A stretch of 64,000 nt of DNA from Acidocella sp. 20-57-95 (GCA_002255575.1 NCAT01000001.1:124001-188000); one strand, 5' to 3'. Shown: positions 30,773 to 39,164, counted from the stretch's first letter. Notes: generated by a model not told the origin, from the letters alone. Translations and numbers: made by a program.

Positions 30773-32143
30773 TTAACGCTGCGTAAATGTTTCAATGGCA
30801 CTGAATATTGCACGTAAAGATTGTGCCTCGCCACCTTCCGGACGGCCAGGCCGGGCCTGATCATTCCACGCATAAACATCGATATGCGCCCAAGCTGGTT
30901 GCTGTGAAACAAAACGTTGCAAGAATAATGCGGCGATGATGGCGCCAGCGAAAGGTTTAGATGAAACCGTGTTCATGTCGGCAACATTACTATCCAGCCA
31001 CGAATTGTAACCTGCCCATAATGGTAGCCGCCACAAAGGATCATTGGTAATTTCACCAGCTTTTAGAATTCGTTCCGCCAGCTGGTCGTTGTTACAGAAC
31101 AGAGCTGGCAAGTCCGGCCCTAATGCAACCCGCGCGGCACCAGTCAAAGTTGCAGCGTCGATCAGCCAATCGGGCATCTCTGCCGCTGCCTCTGCGAGCA
31201 AGTCGCACAGCACTAAGCGCCCTTCGGCATCTGTATTGCCAACTTCGATGGTCTTTCCGGCATGCGATTGCAGCACATCAGAGGGGCGCATAGCGCGGCC
31301 TGAAATGCTGTTTTCAACGCAACCAATGCGTACCTGTAACTGGATTGGCAGATCTGATGCCATGATCAACTTCGCGAGACCAAGCAAAATAGCTGCACCA
31401 CCCATATCTTTTTTCATCTTCAGCATGGCGGCACTCGGCTTTAAATCATAGCCGCCAGTATCGAAACAAACACCTTTACCGCAGAGCGAGATTAACGGCG
31501 ATGTAGCACTGGCTTTGCTGCCAGCCCACGAGAACAACACCACGCGCCCTGGGCGTTCAGAGCCTGCTGCCACTGCCGCCAAAGCAGGGTAGCGCGCTTG
31601 CAGCTCCGGGTTGCCAATTATTAACGGGGCGACACCAAACGACGATGCCATTGCCGCCGCCGCATCGGCCAGCTCGACCGGCCCCAGATGATTCGGCGGC
31701 ATATTGATAAGGTCGCGGGCAAAACAAATCGCATCGGCCATCGCAACCGGGCGCGAACCCACACCACGCGGCGATAACAAGGCTGGTGCTCGCTTGCGAG
31801 GCTTTAGTTGGTCAAACGCGTAGGCACCTAGCAGAAAGCCAAGAGCAGCATCATCGGCCACATAATCTCCCGGCGTGAAATGCCATACGCTGCCCGCGGG
31901 AAGTTGGTTGGCAAGGTCACCAAATACATAAGGTGATCGATCCTCGCCCAAGCCCAGCACGGCGCCGGCCGGCCCGTTTTCATCGGACAACAACACAAGC
32001 TGCCGTGCCGCTGCCTCAAAGGCGTGCAACCGCAACTGCGCCGCCTGCGCTGCCGATAGCTCTGCTATAAAGTCAGCCAAGGCAAGCGGGCGCACCGCGT
32101 AAATTGGCAAAGACGCGACATTGTCTGACGCTAAAGCAAGCAT
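30773..32143 (-). CDS. Leucyl aminopeptidase family (M17) peptidase
   Basis: Cytosolic di-zinc aminopeptidase of 456 residues. A divergent N-terminal domain (about 1-150) precedes the catalytic M17 domain with RDLINMPPNHLGP, the metal-binding KGVCFDTGGYDLKP and MKKDMGG, and the signature NTDAEGRLVL. All the usual ligands (Lys, Asp, Asp, Glu) are visible. It is closer to the PepA/PepB-like leucyl aminopeptidases of alphaproteobacteria than to E. coli PepA in its N-terminus. GGGAG stands 7 bases before ATG 32143. It follows the cold-shock gene by 68 bases. Confidence 0.92.
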   Translation of the reverse strand: MLALASDNVASLPIYAVRPLALADFIAELSAAQAAQLRLHAFEAAARQLVLLSDENGPAGAVLGLGEDRSPYVFGDLANQLPAGSVWHFTPGDYVADDAALGFLLGAYAFDQLKPRKRAPALLSPRGVGSRPVAMADAICFARDLINMPPNHLGPVELADAAAAMASSFGVAPLIIGNPELQARYPALAAVAAGSERPGRVVLFSWAGSKASATSPLISLCGKGVCFDTGGYDLKPSAAMLKMKKDMGGAAILLGLAKLIMASDLPIQLQVRIGCVENSISGRAMRPSDVLQSHAGKTIEVGNTDAEGRLVLCDLLAEAAAEMPDWLIDAATLTGAARVALGPDLPALFCNNDQLAERILKAGEITNDPLWRLPLWAGYNSWLDSNVADMNTVSSKPFAGAIIAALFLQRFVSQQPAWAHIDVYAWNDQARPGRPEGGEAQSLRAIFSAIETFTQR

Positions 32144-32211
32144 TCTCGACTCCCATATGACAATATGCGGAGTATCAATGAAGCTATGGCATCGCGTCTA
32201 GCCTTACGATG

Positions 32212-32484
32212 TTAACTAAGCCGCTGCAGCTCGATTGCCGCCACACGACCGTCGCGCTGTTGCAAGGCAAATTTTACCCGCTCACCTTCGATAAGCTTGC
32301 GTAAGCCAGCTTTTTGCACAGCGCTGATATGAACAAAAATATCATCGCCACCCGCTTCCGGCGCAATGAATCCGTATCCCTTGCCAGGATTAAACCATTT
32401 GACCGTACCGACAAAACTGGCGGTATCAGAGGTATCAGAAGATACATAAGCGGAAGATTGTTTCTCTAATTGTACCGTTTCCAT
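32212..32484 (-). CDS. Cold-shock domain protein (CspA family)
   Basis: Small single-stranded nucleic-acid-binding protein of 90 residues that melts RNA structure. The cold-shock domain covers about residues 24-90, with GTVKWFNPGKGYGFI (RNP1) and DIFVH (RNP2). The first 22 residues are a polar Ser/Thr-rich extension not found in the 67-residue CspA core. The ribosome site GGTGG is 6 bases before the ATG. The 130 or so bases between the gcrA terminator and the start may hold its promoter and leader; no specific element was identified. Confidence 0.93.
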   Translation of the reverse strand: METVQLEKQSSAYVSSDTSDTASFVGTVKWFNPGKGYGFIAPEAGGDDIFVHISAVQKAGLRKLIEGERVKFALQQRDGRVAAIELQRLS

Positions 32485-32613
32485 GTGACCACCTTTTTTT
32501 CGCTCTCATTTTTAGGCGAGCGATGGCTTATTATCGTCCGGCTTATAAACCGGAACCGGAGCCTAAACCTTAAATGGCGGAATCAGCAATCTAATAATTT
32601 CACCACAAGAAAA

Positions 32614-32634
32614 CCGGCCCACAAAATGGGCCGG
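32614..32634 (-). terminator. Rho-independent terminator of gcrA
   Basis: CCGGCCCA at 32614-32621 pairs perfectly with TGGGCCGG at 32627-32634 around a 5-base loop. On the minus strand it is followed by TTTTCTTG, and it starts 25 bases after the gcrA stop. The plus side also has CTTCTTTC, so weak action both ways is possible. Confidence 0.75.
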
Positions 32635-32658
32635 CTTCTTTCGCATCGCATTTGATGG

Positions 32659-33108
32659 TTAAGCGGCGTCTTCGCGGCGGTCGCGCACCCGCACATAGGC
32701 GATGGCAGCATGTTCCTCACAATATGGTTTGCCGGCCTGTGCGTTGGCGTTGCAGAAATGAAAACTCGGCTTGCCGGGCTCACCAATCGGCCAGCAGCAA
32801 GGCATCTCGCGCGAGCTGCTCTTGGGCGCTGAAACAACCTGGCGCAGCACCGGCGCAGGAGCCCCAAAGGAAGCCGCTAGCGGTGGCAAGGTTGGGCCCT
32901 GGGTACGGCGTGGTGTGGCGGGACGCGGTGCGCCGTTCTCACCAGTGCCACGGCGGATCGGCGAAGGGCGCGGCGGCAAATTCAGCCGGTGTGCCTTGCC
33001 GACCACGGCATTCTTGGAAATATTTAGCCGGCGGCCGATTTCAGCCGTGGAAAGTCCTTCGGCCCAGAGCGCACGCAGCTTTGCAATAATTTCTTCCGAC
33101 CACTCCAT
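32659..33108 (-). CDS. gcrA: GcrA cell-cycle regulator
   Basis: Transcription cofactor that binds sigma70-RNA polymerase and promoters methylated by CcrM, driving S-phase genes in alphaproteobacteria. It has 149 residues from ATG 33108 (MEWSEEI), the conserved family start; the frame extends 20 codons further. The N-terminal helix-turn-helix is LWAEGLSTAEIGRRLNISKN then AVVGKAHRLNLPPRPSP (about 14-49). A Pro-rich linker leads to the C-terminal zinc-like CCWPIGEPGKPSFHFCNA...YCEEHA segment that contacts sigma. The cell-cycle protein gene gapR is 1.4 kb upstream. Confidence 0.93.
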   Translation of the reverse strand: MEWSEEIIAKLRALWAEGLSTAEIGRRLNISKNAVVGKAHRLNLPPRPSPIRRGTGENGAPRPATPRRTQGPTLPPLAASFGAPAPVLRQVVSAPKSSSREMPCCWPIGEPGKPSFHFCNANAQAGKPYCEEHAAIAYVRVRDRREDAA

Positions 33109-33208
33109 CTCGTGGGTCCCCTCTGTTTTGATACTAAATAGAGTAGGGGAACGACTCGAAAACCTCAATATCTAGATGCGCTCATCCCGAGTCTTTTCTG
33201 TGGACAAC
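33109..33208 (-). promoter_or_regulatory. gcrA upstream region with GANTC sites and a DnaA-box-like sequence
   Basis: Two GANTC sites (GACTC 33153-33157, GAGTC 33189-33193) and TGTGGACAA (33199-33207, one mismatch to the DnaA box TGTGGATAA) lie within 100 bases upstream of the gcrA start. In Caulobacter gcrA is activated by DnaA and GcrA acts with CcrM, which methylates GANTC. Two such sites in 100 bases can occur by chance, so confidence is modest. Confidence 0.4.
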
Positions 33209-33721
33209 TTATTTCACAGCCTCGCCAGGGAACACGCCCCAAAAATCTGCCCGGTTCAAAAATCCGGACTCCCCGCCAACCGCCACCTTGCACCAGTCTG
33301 AAGTTGCATCACAGGACAGCAAAACCCCCGAAACACCAAAATCCAGCACCGCCACCAGGCCCGACTCGGCGCTGGCACCTGAATGCAAACTGGCTTTCTC
33401 CACCGTGACAATGAACCCGCGCCGTGGCCGCACGGTTGCCAAATGCACCCAGCCCGTGCCGCCATCCGGCAGCAATAACTGCCGCCACACATCAAACTCG
33501 CCGATAATCTCCACCGGTAATCCGTCGCGGTGGTAAACCCAGGTCACGGGATATTGAAAACCAGGACCAGCCCGTACATTCACATCATCCGTGCGCAACG
33601 AGACGAAGCGCGGGATGGGCAGTTTGCTCGCCGACCCCACCGCCGGGCCGGGGCCAGTTCCTTCCGGTGCTGCGGTCCAGCCTGCCAGCAACAGCAACGC
33701 CACCACCAGCCATACCCGCAT
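33209..33721 (-). CDS. Exported SH3-domain protein
   Basis: Predicted periplasmic protein of 170 residues. A signal peptide (MRVWLVVALLLLAGWTAA) precedes a bacterial SH3-like region with DVNVRAGPGFQYPVTWVYHRDGLPVE split over residues about 47-75, and a second, weaker SH3-like repeat (KASLHSGASAESGLVAVLD) after residue 110. Such proteins often bind the cell wall. ATG 33721 overlaps the moeB stop (TAATG), so it is coupled to moeB. No catalytic domain is present. Specific role unknown. Confidence 0.82.
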   Translation of the reverse strand: MRVWLVVALLLLAGWTAAPEGTGPGPAVGSASKLPIPRFVSLRTDDVNVRAGPGFQYPVTWVYHRDGLPVEIIGEFDVWRQLLLPDGGTGWVHLATVRPRRGFIVTVEKASLHSGASAESGLVAVLDFGVSGVLLSCDATSDWCKVAVGGESGFLNRADFWGVFPGEAVK

Positions 33722-34488
33722 TAATGGCAAACCTTGCAATGAGGGTCGCGCTTTAGCCGCACCACCCGAAACTGCATGGCGAGCGCATCCCAGATCAACA
33801 ACCGACCCGAAAGCGTCTGCCCAATCCCGATAATTTCCTTCAGCACTTCGGTCGCCTGCAATGTGCCCATGACCCCCGTCACCGCACCCAAGACACCTGC
33901 CTCACTACAGCTTGGCACCAGGCCCGGCGGCGGCGGTTCAGGATAGAGACAGCGGTAACACGGGCCGTTCAGGTCGGCATGCGGTTTGAACGTAGAAAGC
34001 TGGCCTTCAAAGCGCAGCACGGCGGCGGAAATCAAAGTCCGCGACGCCGCCACACAGGCATCGGCCAACAAAAACCGCGTTTCAAAATTATCAGTCCCAT
34101 CGCAGATAATATCAAAATTTTCGATCAACCCGCGCACATTATCGGCCGCTAACCGTACCGGGAATATCTGCACATCCACCAGCGGGTTAATTTCGTTCAT
34201 GGCCTGCGCAGCAGATTCTACTTTTAGCGCGCCAACACGCGCGGTGGTATGTGCAATCTGTCGCTGCAAGTTGGAAAGTTCGAGCGTATCAGCATCAACA
34301 ATACCGATCGTGCCAACCCCGGCGGCGGCCAAATACATGGCCAGCGGCGAGCCCAAGCCCCCTGCCCCCACAATCAACACCTTCGCTGCTTTCAGCTTGG
34401 CCTGGCCGGTACCGCCCACTTCGCGCAGCAAAATATGCCGGGCATAGCGTTGAACTTCAGTTTCGGAGAAATCGAAATCCAAAATCAC
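33721..34488 (-). CDS. moeB: MoeB/ThiF-family adenylyltransferase
   Basis: E1-like enzyme that adenylates the C-terminal Gly-Gly of a small sulfur-carrier protein (MoaD for molybdopterin, ThiS for thiamine). It has 255 residues. The ATP site is VLIVGAGGLGSP (about 37-48), with the arginine and aspartate positions in IVDADTLELSNLQRQ. CYRC and CKVC form the structural zinc site. MoeB and ThiF cannot be separated from sequence alone. No rhodanese domain. It overlaps gapR by 4 bases upstream. Confidence 0.88.
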   Translation of the reverse strand: MILDFDFSETEVQRYARHILLREVGGTGQAKLKAAKVLIVGAGGLGSPLAMYLAAAGVGTIGIVDADTLELSNLQRQIAHTTARVGALKVESAAQAMNEINPLVDVQIFPVRLAADNVRGLIENFDIICDGTDNFETRFLLADACVAASRTLISAAVLRFEGQLSTFKPHADLNGPCYRCLYPEPPPPGLVPSCSEAGVLGAVTGVMGTLQATEVLKEIIGIGQTLSGRLLIWDALAMQFRVVRLKRDPHCKVCH

Positions 34489-34748
34489 ATACCAATGGCG
34501 CGGCGATACACATCAAGCAGCGTTTCCTGCTCTTCAATCTCGGCAGGCTCCTGCTTGCGAATGCGAATGAGCTGGCGCAGCACTTTCACATCAAACCCGG
34601 CAGATTTTGCTTCCGCATAAATGTCTTTGATATCCGAGCCGAGCGCCTTGCGTTCTTCTTCAAGCCGTTCAATTCGGTCCACGATACTGCGCAACCGCTC
34701 GCCGGCAACATTGGTTGGTTTTTCATCACTGGTGGCATCAAGCGCCAT
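34485..34748 (-). CDS. gapR: GapR (DUF2312) nucleoid-associated protein
   Basis: Small DNA-binding protein of 87 residues, close to the 89 of Caulobacter GapR, which clamps overtwisted DNA ahead of polymerases and aids topoisomerases. The family core is ERLRSIVDRIERLEEERKAL, a coiled coil at about residues 18-37, followed by DIYAEAKSAGFDVKVLRQLI. ATG 34748 has AAGGAA upstream. It overlaps moeB by 4 bases, a tight arrangement with moeB and the SH3 gene that has no obvious functional logic. Confidence 0.93.
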   Translation of the reverse strand: MALDATSDEKPTNVAGERLRSIVDRIERLEEERKALGSDIKDIYAEAKSAGFDVKVLRQLIRIRKQEPAEIEEQETLLDVYRRAIGM

Positions 34749-34805
34749 GGGAAGTTCCTTCATTTCGGGCAGGCCGCATCGGATAGAACCGTGGGCCCTT
34801 ACGGG

Positions 34806-35123
34806 TCAATGGTTATGCTGCTTAATCGCTTCGGCGAAAGCCGCTTGTTGCTCCGCGTTGGCGGGTTTTTGGTTCTGCGCCTGCCAGTCCTTATACGGCA
34901 TGCCGTAGATAATCTCCCGCGCATCGGCATCTGCAAGCGCAATCCCCTTGCTTTCAGCGGCCTCGCGGTACCAGCGTGAGAGGCAATTGCGGCAGAACCC
35001 GGCGAGATTCATCAGATCGATATTCTGCACATCCGTCCGGGCCCGCAAATGCGCCACCAAAGCGCGAAACGCGGCGGCTTCCAGCGCTTCTGTTGTGGGG
35101 GCATCAATTTCTGGCTTGGTCAT
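34806..35123 (-). CDS. DUF1244 domain protein
   Basis: Small conserved cytoplasmic protein of 105 residues, function unknown. It contains the DUF1244 core TDVQNIDLMNLAGFCRNCLS (about 31-50) with the conserved FCRNC cysteine pair, then REIIYGMPYKDW. It is found across proteobacteria. ATG 35123 has AAGGAG 7 bases upstream; the frame runs 57 codons further back across the divergent gene, which is not credible. It lies 57 bases before gapR. Confidence 0.9.
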   Translation of the reverse strand: MTKPEIDAPTTEALEAAAFRALVAHLRARTDVQNIDLMNLAGFCRNCLSRWYREAAESKGIALADADAREIIYGMPYKDWQAQNQKPANAEQQAAFAEAIKQHNH

Positions 35124-35160
35124 ATGGCACTCCTTCTCATCCTTGGGCATATAGGCGGTT

Positions 35161-36285
35161 ATGGGAGATGATAACGCCAAATTACTGCGCGGCATATTCA
35201 ATGCTGCCATCGAAGCTGCTGACCCAGCTAAGATGCTGACCAGACACCTGCCGCCGCCCGCCGCGGGCCGCAATATCGTCATCGGCGCGGGCAAGGCCGC
35301 CGCATCAATGGCCGCCGCCCTGGAAGCTGCCTGGCCGGATGTGAACCTCGAAGGGGTGGTGGTGACACGCTACAGCCACAGCGTCGCCACCCGTAAAATC
35401 AAAGTTCTGGAAGCTTCCCACCCGGTGCCGGATGAAGCAGGCGTTGGTGCGGCGCGCGAAATTATGGCGCGCGTGCAAGGCCTTAACGCCCAGGACCAGG
35501 TGATTGCGCTGATCTCGGGCGGCGCCTCGGCCTTGCTGGTCCTGCCCGCCCCGGGCCTGACTTTGTCGGATAAGCAATTGGTCGCCAAAGCCCTGCTGGC
35601 TTCGGGGGCGCCGATCAGCACCATGAACCGAATCCGTCAGCAATTATCGGCTGTGAAGGGCGGCAAGCTCGCCGCCGCCTGCCAACCTGCCAAGCTTGTC
35701 ACGCTTGCCATCAGCGACGTGCCGGGCGACTCGCCTGCCATCATCGGTTCCGGCCCAACCTGGTACGAAGGGGCTGACTACCGGCTGATCGCGACCCCGC
35801 AACGAGCGCTTGAAGCCGCCGCCGCGTTCGCACAGGCGCATGGCGTGCCTGCCAAAATTTTGGGTGACGCGCTGGAAGGCGAAGCCGCCGACCTCGGCCG
35901 GTCGATGGCCGCCCAGGCGCTCACCGCAACCGGCCCGGTTATACTACTATCGGGTGGCGAGACCACGGTCACGATCGGGGAGACAAAGCCTGGCCGCGGC
36001 GGCCGCAATTGTGAATTTCTGCTCAGCCTTGCCATTGCGTTGAATGGTGCCAAGAACATCTTTGCCATCGCCGGTGACTCCGACGGCATTGATGGCACCG
36101 AGGACGCCGCCGGTGCCATCATCCACCCCGATACGTTAGCGCGTGCCAGCGCCATGGGGCTGGACCCGCAAGACTATCTGAGCGGCCATGACAGCTACAG
36201 CCTGTTCGCGGCATTGAATGATCTAATCATTACCGGCCCTACGCTCACCAATGTAAATGACATTCGTGCCATTTTGGTCGTGTGA
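35161..36285 (+). CDS. Glycerate 2-kinase (MOFRL / TtuD family)
   Basis: Phosphorylates D-glycerate to 2-phosphoglycerate, feeding enolase; some homologues are annotated as hydroxypyruvate reductase. It has 374 residues. IVIGAGKAAASMA (about 39-51), SGGASALL (119-126), LSAVKGGKLA and ISDVPGDSPAIIGSGPT mark the N-terminal domain; the C-terminal MOFRL part has RGGRNCEFLL and AGDSDGIDGTEDAAGA. It is divergent from DUF1244 across 37 bases. Confidence 0.9.
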   Translation: MGDDNAKLLRGIFNAAIEAADPAKMLTRHLPPPAAGRNIVIGAGKAAASMAAALEAAWPDVNLEGVVVTRYSHSVATRKIKVLEASHPVPDEAGVGAAREIMARVQGLNAQDQVIALISGGASALLVLPAPGLTLSDKQLVAKALLASGAPISTMNRIRQQLSAVKGGKLAAACQPAKLVTLAISDVPGDSPAIIGSGPTWYEGADYRLIATPQRALEAAAAFAQAHGVPAKILGDALEGEAADLGRSMAAQALTATGPVILLSGGETTVTIGETKPGRGGRNCEFLLSLAIALNGAKNIFAIAGDSDGIDGTEDAAGAIIHPDTLARASAMGLDPQDYLSGHDSYSLFAALNDLIITGPTLTNVNDIRAILVV

Positions 36286-36396
36286 AATAACCCTGAATTC
36301 AACATTACTTTTATGATCTTCACCGGCTTGGGTCTTGCGGCGATACGGTCTATCTGGCTTAGCAGTGCTGTGCATTCACTAAAAAGGCTTCAAACA

Positions 36397-36425
36397 TTGC
36401 TTTCTTTATCAGCCCAAAATAATTC
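36397..36425 (+). promoter_or_regulatory. Possible promoter giving a leaderless lipoprotein transcript
   Basis: TTGCTT at 36397-36402, a 17-base spacer and TAATTC at 36420-36425 resemble a sigma70 promoter. Only four bases separate the -10-like hexamer from the ATG at 36430, and no ribosome site is seen, so transcription would start at or near the A of the ATG. Confidence 0.3.
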
Positions 36426-36429
36426 TAGT

Positions 36430-37137
36430 ATGCGTGCAAAATCCATTGCAGCACTCAGCATTCTGGTAGCCGCCGGGTTAGCTGGTTGCGCGCGCCAAGC
36501 ACCGCCACCGCCGGCGCCAGCACCAGCGCCGGTCGGCCATATTTATCAGACCATCGTGGCGATGCCGCCACCGCCGAAATGGGTGCATATCAAGCCGGAT
36601 GACCATGAGAAGTTGCAAATTGCCTTTAACACGCTCGCCCTAAAATCGGCTTTGATGGTCGGCGCGCTCTCTTGCCAGCAACAGGACTTGTATGACGCGT
36701 TCATGCACGAATATCAGCCCCATATTCTGGCCGACCAACATTTGATCGACGCGTATTTCCGCCGCATCGATGGCCGCAGCTACCAGGCTGAGGAAGATAA
36801 TTTCGTCACCTTGCTCGCGAACAACCAGTCTGTCGGTGGGCTTGGCCAGGGACCTACTTTCTGCCTGAACAACAAGGCCGAGTTTGACAAAGTGGCAACA
36901 CTCAAAACCGAAAGCGATCTGGATAATTTCGTCACCGACCAATCCCCTGAACCGGTGGTGATGCCTGCGGCTGAGACGGCCGCTTCCCCGTCCACCACAT
37001 CGACCAGAAAGACTGTGAAACATCTCACGGTCACCACCCAGACCAGTTCGGCCAAGGCAACCACCACGAAAACCACCACCGCCACCACCACAACCACTAT
37101 TGTGCTGAAACCTGCGGCGGCGGCATCGCATCCCTGA
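36430..37137 (+). CDS. Putative lipoprotein with Thr-rich C-terminus
   Basis: Protein of 235 residues that I do not recognise. It starts with a lipoprotein signal; the lipobox LAGC puts the lipidated cysteine at residue 20. A Pro/Ala-rich stretch (about 24-35) leads to a helical middle (about 50-150) with two cysteines, and the last 50 residues are mostly Thr, Ser and Lys. The frame is open 39 codons further 5', but the lipoprotein signal fixes the start at 36430. The stop overlaps the phosphatase start (TGATG), so the two are expressed together. Confidence 0.75.
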   Translation: MRAKSIAALSILVAAGLAGCARQAPPPPAPAPAPVGHIYQTIVAMPPPPKWVHIKPDDHEKLQIAFNTLALKSALMVGALSCQQQDLYDAFMHEYQPHILADQHLIDAYFRRIDGRSYQAEEDNFVTLLANNQSVGGLGQGPTFCLNNKAEFDKVATLKTESDLDNFVTDQSPEPVVMPAAETAASPSTTSTRKTVKHLTVTTQTSSAKATTTKTTTATTTTTIVLKPAAAASHP

Positions 37138-37925
37138 TGAATGAGTCCCGTCCCAGCGCTTTACTACATGGTTCGAAAAACTTTCGCGCCGTGCTGCCTT
37201 ACCAAGCTGCGGACGGGCGTCATTTGCGCAGTAATATTCTGTTTCGGTCAGGCGAATTATCGCGCCTGACCGAAACAGACCTACATGTCATCACGCAGTT
37301 AAACATCAAGCTCATTTGCGATCTACGCACCGGGCGCGAACAATCTGAGTTCGTCTCGCGTTGGCCTGAAATTGCAAATACAAAGCGGCTTGACTTGCCA
37401 AACCGCGATGAATCCGACGCCGGGCCACATAAAATTTTTGAGTTGATGAAGCGTCATCCCGGCGAAACCGGCGGACTGCTGGCAATGGATATGCTGTACC
37501 GGCGCAAGCCCAAAGCCTTTGCCAAAAGCCTGCAAATGCTATTCGCAGCACTTCTGCAAGGTGACGCATTACCATTGCTGGTGCATTGCCATGCCGGCAA
37601 GGACCGCACCGGCTTTGTGGTCGCCATGCTGCTGGCTGCCGCTGGCATATCCCGCGATGATATCATCGATGATTACATCATGTCCGCACATTATTTTCAG
37701 GCCGAGCATGAAGCGCAGAATCTGGCAGCCTGGGCAAAACGCTCGTTCGGGCACGAGATGCACACAGACTCCACCAGGCCGATGGTGGACACAAAACGCG
37801 ATTACCTGGAAGCGTCGTTACAGGAGATTGATCGTGGCTGGGGCGGCGTACAGGCGTATTTGCGCGAAGCCGTGGGGCTGACAGAAGCTGACCAGACGGC
37901 CTTGCAGGCGCTGTTACTGCTCTGA
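37137..37925 (+). CDS. Tyrosine-protein phosphatase (dual-specificity-like)
   Basis: Cysteine-based phosphatase of 262 residues in the bacterial Y_phosphatase3/TpbA-like group. The P-loop VHCHAGKDRTGF has catalytic Cys151 and Arg157. N-terminal NFRAVLPYQAADGRHLRSNI is typical of the group (about 15-34). No signal peptide is visible, so it is probably cytoplasmic; some relatives act on phospholipids or phosphotyrosine proteins. It is translationally coupled to the lipoprotein before it. A hairpin with 9-base arms (37991-37999 with 38024-38032) lies downstream. Confidence 0.87.
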   Translation: MNESRPSALLHGSKNFRAVLPYQAADGRHLRSNILFRSGELSRLTETDLHVITQLNIKLICDLRTGREQSEFVSRWPEIANTKRLDLPNRDESDAGPHKIFELMKRHPGETGGLLAMDMLYRRKPKAFAKSLQMLFAALLQGDALPLLVHCHAGKDRTGFVVAMLLAAAGISRDDIIDDYIMSAHYFQAEHEAQNLAAWAKRSFGHEMHTDSTRPMVDTKRDYLEASLQEIDRGWGGVQAYLREAVGLTEADQTALQALLLL

Positions 37926-38040
37926 GCCAGCAGCTTAATGGCCCGGCTTAGCCGCGCTATATAGCCTGTAATTTCGATAAAAAAGCGCAGGAAGGCAGGG
38001 GACGACCATAACAGAAGGTATTTCCTGCCTTCACCAATAA

Positions 38041-38070
38041 AAAGCCCTGGCAGTCACCTGCCAGGGCTTT
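38041..38070 (-). terminator. Strong rho-independent terminator of ompA
   Basis: A perfect 13-base stem, AAAGCCCTGGCAG (38041-38053) with CTGCCAGGGCTTT (38058-38070), has a 4-base loop. On the minus strand the stem continues into TTTTTATTGG. It lies 48 bases after the ompA stop, between convergent genes, and may also stop plus-strand transcripts of the phosphatase. Confidence 0.88.
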
Positions 38071-38117
38071 CTTGCAAACTGCCGCCCGTTTACGCGGGTG
38101 AGAGGTAAACGCCGTTC

Positions 38118-39164
38118 TTAGTTAAGAACGATTTCAACGCGACGGTTCTGCGGTTCACGAACGCCCGGGCCGGTCGGAACCAGCAGGTGGGTTTCGCCAT
38201 AGGCGAAGATCGAGATTTCCGAAGCCGGAACGCCGTCAGCCATCAACTTCACAGCCACCGCTTTGGCGCGGCGGACCGAGAGGCCCTGGTTGTAGGTCGG
38301 GGTACCGGACGTGTCGGTGTAGCCAGATACGGTGATCTTGGTCACAGCGGCTGTTTTAGAGTCAGACGCGGCTTCCGCGATGATCTGGGTCGCGCGCGGG
38401 GTCAGGTTGTACTTATCCCAGTCAAAGAACACCAGGTAGGTCTTGGCTGGTGCCGGGGCCGGGGCCGCAGCCACCGGAGCCGGCGCTGGCGCCATCGGGG
38501 CAGCGACGCCAAAGGCATAGCGCAAACCAACGTTGAAGGAGTGGATTTGCTCATTGCCAAGCTTCGCCTGGTATGGCGTGTTGGTCGAGTATTTGGCGCC
38601 ATTCACAATGTCGGTGAAACGATACTCAACGGTCGCGGACAAGCCCGGAACGCCCGAGATCGGCAAGGCAACGCCAGCAATGCCCTGATATGCAAACGAA
38701 CCGCGGCTCTGGTCGATGGTGTAGCCCAAACCGGAGACACCTTTCAGGCCAACTTCCTGGTAACCAACGCCAGCACCCAGGTATGGGTAGAGGAAAGGCA
38801 GACCAACATCGAGGTCATACAGCGCGTTTACAAACCCGCCATAGGTCTGGTCCTTGCCACCAATAGAGATGGTTTGCCCAGCTGAAGAGGCCTTGCGGAA
38901 GCGGTTTTCAAAATAGTCACCCTGGAGTTCAACGCGCAGGCCGTTACCGAAGCCATAGCCAACGCTGGCCACGCCGTCGTAACCATTATGGGTGCTGACC
39001 TTGGCTTGATGGCCAGCGGCCGTCCCCTTGAAGCCATCGTTAATTTCATAACCAAGACCACCGGCGACATAAATTCCGCTAACCGGCTGCGCCTTGGCAG
39101 CGTTGGAAAGAGCAATCGGTGCAGCCAGCACGGTTGCGGCGAGCAAGAGATTCCGTAATTTCAT
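38118..39164 (-). CDS. OmpA-family outer-membrane protein
   Basis: Outer-membrane anchor to peptidoglycan, 348 residues. The signal peptide runs to about residue 25 (NAAKAQ). An eight-stranded barrel domain (GIYVAGGLGYEIN to VGLRYAFGV, about 28-215) is followed by an Ala-Pro linker of about 20 residues and the OmpA C-terminal domain (about 240-348), with FFDWDKYNLTP, VSGYTDTSGTPTYNQGLSVR and NRRVEIVLN. The Asp and Arg that bind diaminopimelate are present. ATG 39164 has AGGAG just upstream. The 222-base upstream region likely holds its promoter. Confidence 0.93.
   Translation of the reverse strand: MKLRNLLLAATVLAAPIALSNAAKAQPVSGIYVAGGLGYEINDGFKGTAAGHQAKVSTHNGYDGVASVGYGFGNGLRVELQGDYFENRFRKASSAGQTISIGGKDQTYGGFVNALYDLDVGLPFLYPYLGAGVGYQEVGLKGVSGLGYTIDQSRGSFAYQGIAGVALPISGVPGLSATVEYRFTDIVNGAKYSTNTPYQAKLGNEQIHSFNVGLRYAFGVAAPMAPAPAPVAAAPAPAPAKTYLVFFDWDKYNLTPRATQIIAEAASDSKTAAVTKITVSGYTDTSGTPTYNQGLSVRRAKAVAVKLMADGVPASEISIFAYGETHLLVPTGPGVREPQNRRVEIVLN

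Noticed and set aside
36313..36429. Upstream in-frame start for the lipoprotein (39 extra codons)
   Set aside because: The lipoprotein signal beginning at 36430 would be buried and lose its function.
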